This document shows positions 57,776 through 64,000 of a stretch of DNA of 64,000 nt, piece by piece (the first letter of the stretch is position 1; the number at the start of each line of letters is the position of its first letter). Source of the stretch: Amycolatopsis solani (GTDB taxonomy: Bacteria; Actinomycetota; Actinomycetes; Mycobacteriales; Pseudonocardiaceae). Below the pieces are notes generated by a model. The model was not told the origin of the DNA and did no database searches. It was given only the letters and a program-made list of their open reading frames with translations. Location of the stretch: NCBI RefSeq assembly GCF_033441515.1, contig NZ_JAWQJT010000002.1:62001-126000 (forward strand). Direction: 5' to 3'. Position numbers and translations under genes: made by a program.

Positions 57776-58135
57776 GTGCGCAGAATCGTGTGCCGGGTGA
57801 AAAGCCGAGAGGATTTCCCCGAAAAGCGGCGCCGCCGATTCGCCGCGTCGCAGTTCTTCTGGCTCGGACCGGGTGAAGTCGTGGTGCTCGACGTGCTGCG
57901 GACGGGCCGGATCAGTGCCGGGTCGGTGCTGCTGTGGCTCGCCGTCCTGCTCAGCGCGCTGTCGCCGGTGACCGAGGTGCGGGTCGGCGTCCGCGCCGGT
58001 GCGGACCTCGTGGCACGCGTGATCTTCCTGCCGGTGCGCGGCTGGTCCGCGCTCGTGGTGGTGCTCGACGCGGTGGTGCTGGCTCGCGCGTGGTATTCCG
58101 CCGGACGGCCCCGGCGGGACGGCGGCGCCCGGTGA
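57776..58135 (+). CDS. Small membrane protein of unknown function
   Basis: I do not recognise the family. It has 119 residues: a basic N-terminus (SREDFPEKRRRRF), then hydrophobic segments at ~50-65 (VLLWLAVLLSALSPV) and ~88-107 (WSALVVVLDAVVLARAW). Start GTG 57776 is uncertain because there is no convincing ribosome site. Its stop overlaps GTG 58132 of the next gene, so the pair is real or false together. It is divergent from the MalT-like gene. Confidence 0.5.
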   Translation: MRRIVCRVKSREDFPEKRRRRFAASQFFWLGPGEVVVLDVLRTGRISAGSVLLWLAVLLSALSPVTEVRVGVRAGADLVARVIFLPVRGWSALVVVLDAVVLARAWYSAGRPRRDGGAR

Positions 58136-58404
58136 CCCGGGCGGGTCTGCTCGGTCTCCGGGCCGGTGTGAATTACGTCTTCCGGGGCTGGGGCGCCATT
58201 CCGGATCGGGCCACCGAAGACGTCGATGATTTCCGGAACGTGCTCGTCGTACCCGTTCCGCCCGAAACAGTGGTTTTCGGGACCGTGGCCGACCCCGCGA
58301 GCCTGCCGCGAATCCTGGGCACGCTGGAGACGCTCGGGCTGCGCGTGGCGTCCGTCCACCGGGTCCGCGAGCTCCGCGGGGAGGGGCACCGCGCGACCCG
58401 GTGA
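58132..58404 (+). CDS. Hypothetical protein
   Basis: A 90-residue soluble protein with no family I can name. NVLVVPVPPETVVFGTVADPASLPRILGTLETLGLRVASVHRVREL has the alternating beta-alpha-beta pattern of a small ACT/ferredoxin-like fold. It is coupled to the membrane protein upstream (GTGA overlap). It converges on the DUF2252 gene 36 bp away. Confidence 0.5.
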   Translation: MTRAGLLGLRAGVNYVFRGWGAIPDRATEDVDDFRNVLVVPVPPETVVFGTVADPASLPRILGTLETLGLRVASVHRVRELRGEGHRATR

Positions 58405-58440
58405 CGGGCCCGCGCGGTGCCTCCCGCGGCCGGAACGGCG

Positions 58441-59805
58441 TCACGACGCCGGCGCGGCCGCGATGTGGCCGCGCCGGATCGCCTGGCGCAGCGCGGCGTG
58501 GTCGCGTTCGTTCTGGTCGGCGCAGGCCACCGCGAACTCCCGGACGGCTTCGGCGAAAACCGGTCCGGAGCCGAGGTAGGCGGCGATCGCGAGCGCGTCC
58601 CCGGTGCGGGCGTGCGCCCTGGCCAGGGTCCACCCGCACAGCCGGGCGTTGGCGCGCAGGACGTCCGGTGTCATCGTCCCGGCGTCCGCCGCGTCCCGGC
58701 TGTCGCGCAGCCGGCGGACGTGGAACTCGCCGGCGTGCCCGTCGAACCCGGTGGCACGGGCCCAGCCGAGGAAGACGTCCCCGGTGGCCTGGATCCGCCG
58801 CTGCCCGGCGACCACCCGGCGGCCGGGGCCGCCCGGCACGGCGGCCCCGGTGTACTCCTCCAGCACCGACGGCCGGGCTTCCTTCACCTGCAGGAAGAGC
58901 GGATCCCCGGTGCCCGTCCGGACGAGCAGCACCACCCAGGACCGCGTCCCGGCGCCACCCGGCCCGGCGACCGTCCGAGCCGCGTCGGCGAGCCGGTAGC
59001 GGTCCAGCAGCGCCTGCCGCGCGGGGCCGAGCGTGCGCCGGTACCGCGAAAGCACGGCACCGAGGCGGTCGACGAGCGTCGCCGGGTCGCCGTCGCCGGC
59101 GAGGTGGCCGGCCGGGACGGCGAAGGGCGACCCGGCGGCCAGGCGCAGCTTGCCGTCCCGGATCTCGGTGAAGCGGTGCACGCCGGCGACGCGCCGCCCG
59201 GCCGGCCCGAGCCGGTGGGCCGCGACCACGCGCAGCGTCCGGGAATCGGCGGGGGTGAAGAAGATCTCGACCGGCGTCCGGCGCGCGAAGCCGTGCATCG
59301 CCAGCCGGTACGACTCGACCGCGGCCAGCACCGTGCGCCGGCGTTGCCCGGCCGGGTGCTCGTGGTGCCGCCCGGTGACCTCGAAGCTCGCGGCCAGCCG
59401 CTTGACGTCCCATTCCCAGGGCGCGGGCAGGGTTTCGTCGAAGTCCGCGAAGTCGAACACCAGCCGGCGGCCCTGGGCGGCGAAGATGCCGAAGTTGGCC
59501 AGCTGGGCGTCTCCGCAGGCCTGGACCGAAAACCCGGTCCGCGGGGTCGCGGCGAGGTCGGCCGCCGCCGGCAGCACGGCACCGTGGAAGTACGTCAGCG
59601 GGGAGGCGGCCAGCCTGCCGTAGCGCACCGGCAGCAGACCGGGCACCCGGTCGGCGTCCTGGCGGGCCAGCAGGGTGAGGGGATCGGTGCGCCGGAGCGT
59701 GGCGGGGAACTCCGCGTGGCCGGCCGCCGGCACGGCGAGGCGAGCGGCACGGGCCCGGGCGATCCGCCGGTCCGGTGCCGCGGTCTGCTTGGCAGTGAGA
59801 GGCAT
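58441..59805 (-). CDS. DUF2252 family protein
   Basis: A 454-residue DUF2252 protein. It has RTDPLTLLARQDADRVPGLLPVRYGRLAASPLTYFHGA near the N-terminus, GDAQLANFGIF, FDFADFDETLPAPWEWDVKRLAAS and a C-terminal CGWTLARAHARTGDA. The family has a degenerate protein-kinase/APH-like fold (the GDAQLANFG and DFADFDE motifs stand where kinases have their Brenner and metal-binding loops), so a phosphotransferase activity is possible but unproven. It is monocistronic, next to stress-type genes. Confidence 0.85.
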   Translation of the reverse strand: MPLTAKQTAAPDRRIARARAARLAVPAAGHAEFPATLRRTDPLTLLARQDADRVPGLLPVRYGRLAASPLTYFHGAVLPAAADLAATPRTGFSVQACGDAQLANFGIFAAQGRRLVFDFADFDETLPAPWEWDVKRLAASFEVTGRHHEHPAGQRRRTVLAAVESYRLAMHGFARRTPVEIFFTPADSRTLRVVAAHRLGPAGRRVAGVHRFTEIRDGKLRLAAGSPFAVPAGHLAGDGDPATLVDRLGAVLSRYRRTLGPARQALLDRYRLADAARTVAGPGGAGTRSWVVLLVRTGTGDPLFLQVKEARPSVLEEYTGAAVPGGPGRRVVAGQRRIQATGDVFLGWARATGFDGHAGEFHVRRLRDSRDAADAGTMTPDVLRANARLCGWTLARAHARTGDALAIAAYLGSGPVFAEAVREFAVACADQNERDHAALRQAIRRGHIAAAPAS

Positions 59806-60181
59806 GGGACGGATCGTCGGACGTGGCACCCTCCGGGGGCGTCGCCCGCCGGGGGTGAAGCGGGGAGTCATCCACCGCGGGTGACGACCGGACGCCGCGT
59901 GGGCCCCAGGGTGGGCGGTGGAGGTGCGGTGATGGCGGAGCGGACGACGAGCGGTCGCAGGCGGCCCGGCGGGTGCGTCGAGGGGATCTCCCCGGCGGTG
60001 TCCGCCGCCTGCTCGGCGCGTGGCTTCGCTGTCCCGCCCAGCCGGCCCGGGCACTCTCGGGGGAGTGCCCGGGCCGGCTGAGCCTCTCGCCGGTGGCCGC
60101 GGCGGCGCGCGGGGGCGTCGCCGCGGCCCGGCCCCTGCGCGTACGGCTTTGCGGTCGAGCGCGCTGGACCGATCGGTTCAG
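59806..60181. other. Intergenic region, no gene seen
   Basis: Frames here are open on both strands only because of GC content, and none shows protein-like composition. The region holds the DUF2252 promoter side and the strong terminator at 60039-60080. Nothing else stands out. Confidence 0.5.
60039..60080 (-). terminator. Strong hairpin terminator downstream of DUF1269 gene
   Basis: A perfect 17-bp stem, CAGCCGGCCCGGGCACT with its complement at 60064-60080, and an 8-nt loop, about 100 bp past the DUF1269 stop. Stability and position indicate transcription termination. Confidence 0.8.
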
Positions 60182-60688
60182 CTACAACGCTTCCCGGTGC
60201 GGGGCTTCGCCGAAGGCGTCGCGCAGCCGGGCTTCCTCCTCGTCGGACAGGTTGGTGCTCAGCAAGGTCGCGCCGGTTTCCTTGAACGGTTCGACCACCC
60301 GGTCCAGCACGGTGCCCTCCGACATGACGAACAGCGCGGACGTCCCGGGCGTGACCTGGGTCCGGACCACGTCGATGAACTCTTCGTCGATCCCGACGTG
60401 GCTCAGCGATCCGGTCAGCGCCCCGATCGCCGCGCCGACCGCCACCCCCAGCAGCGGGACCAGGAAGATGAGGCCGAACAGCAGACCCCAGAAGGCCCCG
60501 CCCAGCGCGCCGGCGCCGGTCAGGGAGCCGAGATCCTTGGTCTTCGGCTTCTTCCGCCCCTCCGGCCAGGTCACGTAAGCCGCGTCCGCGATCGAGATCA
60601 ACTGCTGCTTCTGCAGCTGCCGCAGCAGATCCAGTGCGGTTTCGGCACCTTCGACGGTCGGGAACCGCCACACGGTCAAGGTGGCCAT
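60182..60688 (-). CDS. DUF1269 membrane protein
   Basis: A 168-residue DUF1269 protein. A ferredoxin-like N-terminal domain (TLTVWRFPTVEGAETALDLLRQLQKQQLISIADAAYVTW) precedes a Gly-rich hydrophobic hairpin (GALGGAFWGLLFGLIFLVPLLGVAVGAAIGAL) and a C-terminal domain (GTSALFVMSEGTVLDRVVEPFKETGATLLSTNLSDEEEARLRDAF). It is often stress- or sigma-factor-induced; its molecular role is unknown. It is monocistronic. Confidence 0.88.
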   Translation of the reverse strand: MATLTVWRFPTVEGAETALDLLRQLQKQQLISIADAAYVTWPEGRKKPKTKDLGSLTGAGALGGAFWGLLFGLIFLVPLLGVAVGAAIGALTGSLSHVGIDEEFIDVVRTQVTPGTSALFVMSEGTVLDRVVEPFKETGATLLSTNLSDEEEARLRDAFGEAPHREAL

Positions 60689-60890
60689 GATGTCCTCTCA
60701 GTCCGGGATCGGTGGTCGTACCGCACTGTTTCCCCGGCGCCGTCGCCCGGCATCGCCCACGCCGTGTGAGCCGCGGACCAGCCTCGATCGGGCCGGCTGA
60801 TCTCACCTGGGGCGGGCGAGGACCGCCGCCCGGGCGACCCTCCATGATCGCCCGGGTCCACAGCCCGTCGACGTACGAGGAAGAGGGATC

Positions 60891-61352
60891 ATGACCGAAC
60901 CCATGCCGCCCCGGACCGGACCCGCCGGTGCCCGGGCGCCCCTCCCGCCGGACCGGGCCGTCGCCCGGTCCCGGCGGGTCGGCTGGATCTGGTTCGCCGG
61001 GGCGATCACCGTCCTGGCCGGACTGTTCAACGTGGTCGAGGGCGTGGTCGCGCTGTTCGACCGGGACTACTACGTCATCGGCCCGTCCGGGTTGCTCGTC
61101 TTCTCCCTGGCCGGCTGGGGCTGGCTGCACCTGATCGTCGGCGCGCTCGTCGTGCTGACGGGCATCGCGTTGTTCACCGGCGCGCAGTGGGCGCGGGTCG
61201 TCACGGTCGCCCTCGCCGGCTTCAACGCGCTGGCGCAGCTGGCTTTCCTGTCCGCCTACCCGTTCTGGGGCGTCATCGTGATCGCCCTCGACGTCCTCGT
61301 CATCTGGGCCGTCATCGTGCACGGCGACGAAGCCACCTACGAAATCTGGTGA
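60891..61352 (+). CDS. Four-segment membrane protein (DUF7144-like)
   Basis: A 153-residue protein with four transmembrane segments: WIWFAGAITVLAGLFNVVEGVVALF, GWLHLIVGALVVLTGIALF, WARVVTVALAGFNALAQLAFL and FWGVIVIALDVLVIWAVIVHG. The C-terminus ATYEIW is common in this actinobacterial family. It starts at ATG 60891 behind GAAGAGGGA. The function is unknown. The MalT-like gene follows 102 bp later on the same strand. Confidence 0.82.
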   Translation: MTEPMPPRTGPAGARAPLPPDRAVARSRRVGWIWFAGAITVLAGLFNVVEGVVALFDRDYYVIGPSGLLVFSLAGWGWLHLIVGALVVLTGIALFTGAQWARVVTVALAGFNALAQLAFLSAYPFWGVIVIALDVLVIWAVIVHGDEATYEIW

Positions 61353-61454
61353 ACCACCTCGGTCGCCCGCCGCGGGTGATCAGTACAGTCGTGGCCTCCG
61401 CCCGGCGTCGACCGCGGAGCCGGGGCGAATTCTCCCGACCGCCGAGAGGTTGAC

Positions 61455-64000
61455 GTGCCCGATCCGAGAACGACTTCGTTCCGGCCGGTTCCCCACGGCA
61501 AAGTCGTGGTACCGCGCCTCCCGGGAACCTTCGTTCCCCGCGCGCGGCTGGCGGCCGTGTTCGACCGCGCCGTCGCCCGGCCCGTCACGGTGGTCCGCGC
61601 ACCGGCCGGGGCGGGCAAGACCACCGCGCTGGCCGGCTGGGCGGGCGACCGTGGCGATGTCGCGTGGGTGTCGCTCGACGAGGACGACAACGACGAGTCG
61701 CGGCTGTGGGTGGCGATCCTCAGCGCGTTGCGCCGCTGTCCCGCGGTGTCCGGCGACCCGGCGCTGCACCGGCTCGGCCCGCCGTCGCCCGGGCGGCGGC
61801 GGGCTTTCCTGGCCGACCTGGACGACGCGCTCCCCGGGCCGGACCACCCGGTGCCGCTGGTACTGGACGACCTGCAGGAGATCTCCCGCCCGGAGCCGCT
61901 GGCGGCGCTGACCGCGCTCGCCCGCCACCTGCCGCCCGGGGTGCGGCTGGTGCTGGCCACCCGCGTCGAACCGCGGCTGCGGCTGGCCCGGCTGCACGTC
62001 GAAGGCGCCCTTTCCCGCGTGGAAGCCGCCGAACTCCGGTTCACCGCCAAGGAAACGGCGAGCCTGCTGCGGGCCACCGGTGGCGAGGTGGGCGACGACC
62101 GCGTCCGGGAGCTCACCGACCGGACGGCGGGCTGGGCCGCGGCACTCGGCTGGGCCGCGGTGTCGTTGCGCGAAGCGGAAGACGCGGACGCCCTCGTCTC
62201 TTCCGTCACCGGCGACGAGCGGGCCGTGGCGCGGTTCTTCGCCGACGAAGTGCTCTCGCGACTGCCTTCGGAGACGGCGGATCTCCTGCTGTGCACCAGT
62301 GTCTGCGACGCGGTCGGAGCGACCCTCGCGGTCCGCCTGTCGGGCCGGGCGGACGCCGGGGCGAGGCTCGACGAGCTCGAACGCACGATGGCCCTCGTCG
62401 TGCGCACGCCGGCCGACACCTACCGGCTCCCGCCGTTGCTGCGCGGTTTCCTGCGGGCCGAGCTGGCCCGGCGGGACCCGCGGCGGGTGCCGCGGCTGCA
62501 CGGGATCGCCGCGCAGTGGTACGCCGGGGAAGGACGGTTCGGGGAGGCGCTCCGGCACGCCGTCGCGGGCCGCAGCCGGCCGCGGGTCCTGGCGCTGGCG
62601 CAGGACCACGCCGTGCGCCAGGCGCTGGCCGGCGACGGGGATCCGGTGCGGGGCGCGCTCACCTACCTCGGCACCGAGACCGTCGCGGCGAACCCCTCGC
62701 TGCGGCTGGCGTCGGCGGTGGAACACATCCAGCGCGGAAAGCTCGCGGAAGCGACGGCCGACCTCCAGGAGGCGGAGGCGGACGACCTGTGGCCGCTCGC
62801 CGCCCGCCACTTGGCGTCGGTGACGGGAAAGCACTTGCCGGGCGCCGGGCGGCCGGCGGCGCGGTGCCCGGAGTTCGAAGCCTGGGTCACCCTCGATCGC
62901 GCGTGGCGGTCGCTGCACCGCGGCGCCCGCCGGTACGCCGTCACCCAGGCCCAGGAAGCACTGCGCCTGGCCCACGACGGGCGGCTGGACCACCTCGTGC
63001 TCCACAGCAGACTCGCCGTGGCCCTCGCCACCGCGCTCGGCGGGCAGTACCCGGCGATGCGCCGGGCGTGCACGGGAGCCCTCGCGGTCGCGCGCCGGCA
63101 CGGCTGGCGCCGGTCCCCGGGCGTGGCCGAGTGCCACCTGCTGCTGGCCTACGACGACCTGGTGCGCGCCGAACCGGTCGCCGCGGCCCGGGAACTGGCC
63201 CAGGCGGCCGCGGCGGAGGTGCCCGGCGGCCTGCCGCTGCTGGTACCGCTGCGCGAGTTCTTCGCCGGCATGGTGCGCTTCGACGACGGTGACGCGGCGG
63301 CGGGCTCGCAGGCCATGCGCGTGGCGCGGCTGCGGCTCGGCGACCTCGTGCTCCCGCGCGAGGTCGCCGGCGTGTTCGCGGTCGCGGAGTACCACGCGGC
63401 CCTCGGGCTCGGTGAAACGTTGCACGCGGCGGAAGTGCTCGCCTGGGCGCACGAGCGGCTGTCCGGCAGCGGCGAACTCGCCGTCCTGCGCGTCCGCGCC
63501 CACCTCGCCGCGGACGAAACCGACGCCGCCGAAGCGGTGCTGCGCGAAACCGCGTCGGCGAGTGCGGTGCTGCCCTCGACCCCGGTCGACCGGTGCCTGG
63601 CCGAAACCGCGCTCGCGCTGCGCTCGCACCGGCGGACCAAGGCGTTGAACGCCCTCGACCGCGCGCTCGCCCTGGCCCGGCCGAACGGGCTGGTGCGGCC
63701 GTTCGCCCTCGCCGAGCCGCGCGTCGGGGACCTGCTGATCGACCACTCCGGCGGGTTCGGTTCGCTGGACCGGTTCGCGCAGACGGTCCGCGGCCGGCTC
63801 GTCCCGCACGCCTCGCCCGGCCGGCTGACCGACCGCGAGCAGGTGGTGCTGCAACGCCTGCCCTCGCAGCGTTCCCTGGACGAAATCGCGTCCGACCTCA
63901 CCGTCTCGGTCAACACGGTGAAGACCCACGTGCGGGCCATCTACGGCAAGCTCGGCGTGAACAACCGGCGCTCCGCCGTCGTGGTGGCCCGCCAGCACGG
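61455..64000 (+). CDS. MalT-like LuxR family ATPase regulator (C-terminus truncated by window)
   Basis: The first ~848 residues of a STAND-class regulator closely laid out like that at 55014. Walker A is APAGAGKT (49-56) and Walker B is VPLVLDDLQE. A long helical repeat region follows, and the LuxR HTH LTDREQVVLQRLPSQRSLDEIASDLTVSVNTVKTHVRAIYGKLGVNNRR is nearly complete at the right edge; only the last few residues are missing. GTG 61455 with GAGAGG is the start. The two paralogues face outward from a small cluster of stress-type genes they may control. Confidence 0.9.
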   Translation, partial: MPDPRTTSFRPVPHGKVVVPRLPGTFVPRARLAAVFDRAVARPVTVVRAPAGAGKTTALAGWAGDRGDVAWVSLDEDDNDESRLWVAILSALRRCPAVSGDPALHRLGPPSPGRRRAFLADLDDALPGPDHPVPLVLDDLQEISRPEPLAALTALARHLPPGVRLVLATRVEPRLRLARLHVEGALSRVEAAELRFTAKETASLLRATGGEVGDDRVRELTDRTAGWAAALGWAAVSLREAEDADALVSSVTGDERAVARFFADEVLSRLPSETADLLLCTSVCDAVGATLAVRLSGRADAGARLDELERTMALVVRTPADTYRLPPLLRGFLRAELARRDPRRVPRLHGIAAQWYAGEGRFGEALRHAVAGRSRPRVLALAQDHAVRQALAGDGDPVRGALTYLGTETVAANPSLRLASAVEHIQRGKLAEATADLQEAEADDLWPLAARHLASVTGKHLPGAGRPAARCPEFEAWVTLDRAWRSLHRGARRYAVTQAQEALRLAHDGRLDHLVLHSRLAVALATALGGQYPAMRRACTGALAVARRHGWRRSPGVAECHLLLAYDDLVRAEPVAAARELAQAAAAEVPGGLPLLVPLREFFAGMVRFDDGDAAAGSQAMRVARLRLGDLVLPREVAGVFAVAEYHAALGLGETLHAAEVLAWAHERLSGSGELAVLRVRAHLAADETDAAEAVLRETASASAVLPSTPVDRCLAETALALRSHRRTKALNALDRALALARPNGLVRPFALAEPRVGDLLIDHSGGFGSLDRFAQTVRGRLVPHASPGRLTDREQVVLQRLPSQRSLDEIASDLTVSVNTVKTHVRAIYGKLGVNNRRSAVVVARQH

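Noticed and set aside
59868..61322. Long minus-strand open frame over the DUF1269 region
   Set aside because: Low-complexity antisense; the DUF1269 and membrane-protein genes lie in other frames with proper starts and ribosome sites.

Overview
The window is about 70% GC, with GTG starts, ATGA/GTGA gene overlaps, promoters that may give leaderless transcripts, and very long spurious antisense reading frames. Gene content (MalT-like LuxR regulators, CoA-dependent catabolism, EthR-like and other TetR regulators, DUF2252 and DUF1269) fits a large soil actinomycete chromosome. A Pseudonocardiaceae (Amycolatopsis-like) host is the best guess, but this is inference. I saw no rRNA, tRNA, IS element, phage gene or CRISPR array.

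Layout. 1-8.5 kb: a truncated secreted hydrolase, an RDD membrane protein, a NarL-type two-component pair, MerR, a quinone-oxidoreductase-like enzyme, AraC, an acyl-CoA-dehydrogenase-fold protein, and an SDR/TetR pair. 8.8-10.8 kb: trpBA without trpC. 11-21.3 kb: TetR/aldo-keto reductase divergon, a large secreted GH2 glycosidase behind a LacI-type palindrome, and an operon of ABC ATPase, permease and a beta-propeller/phosphoesterase protein. 21.5-22.1 kb: an alpha/beta hydrolase.

22.2-41.6 kb is the centre of interest. About twenty genes encode an MFS importer, an AMP-dependent acyl-CoA ligase, three acyl-CoA dehydrogenases, an enoyl-CoA hydratase-like protein, four SDRs, an OB-fold/thiolase pair, a flavin dehydrogenase, two small SnoaL-like proteins, an EthD-like protein, a zinc alcohol dehydrogenase, a nitroreductase-like protein, an MBL-fold hydrolase, an APH-fold kinase and one TetR regulator. 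They are arranged in five transcription units. Each unit starts at a copy of the same 19-bp inverted repeat, AMCTGAA-N5-TTCAGKT. I read this as one regulon controlled by the TetR protein at 36507 and dedicated to CoA-thioester breakdown of an unidentified carboxylic acid.

41.6-50.4 kb is a sugar-acid locus: two enolase-superfamily dehydratases, a GntR repressor, a Gfo/Idh/MocA dehydrogenase, a Tat lipoprotein binding protein with a single-chain fused ABC permease (no ATPase gene), and an RraA-type aldolase. 50.5-64 kb: a GH15 enzyme, an MFS exporter, a K+-channel-like protein with no stop before it runs into the MFS antisense strand, a SHOCT protein, and two MalT-like LuxR regulators flanking small stress-type membrane proteins, DUF2252 and DUF1269.

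A second theme is gene-junction duplication. The tetR/trpA 3'-3' junction is present three times. The acyl-CoA dehydrogenase/SDR ATGA junction is present four times, leaving mini-ORFs. The CTAG stop shared by a dehydratase and the RraA gene has been split by a repeat element flanked by a 21-bp direct repeat. A related palindromic element lies at 54.9 kb.
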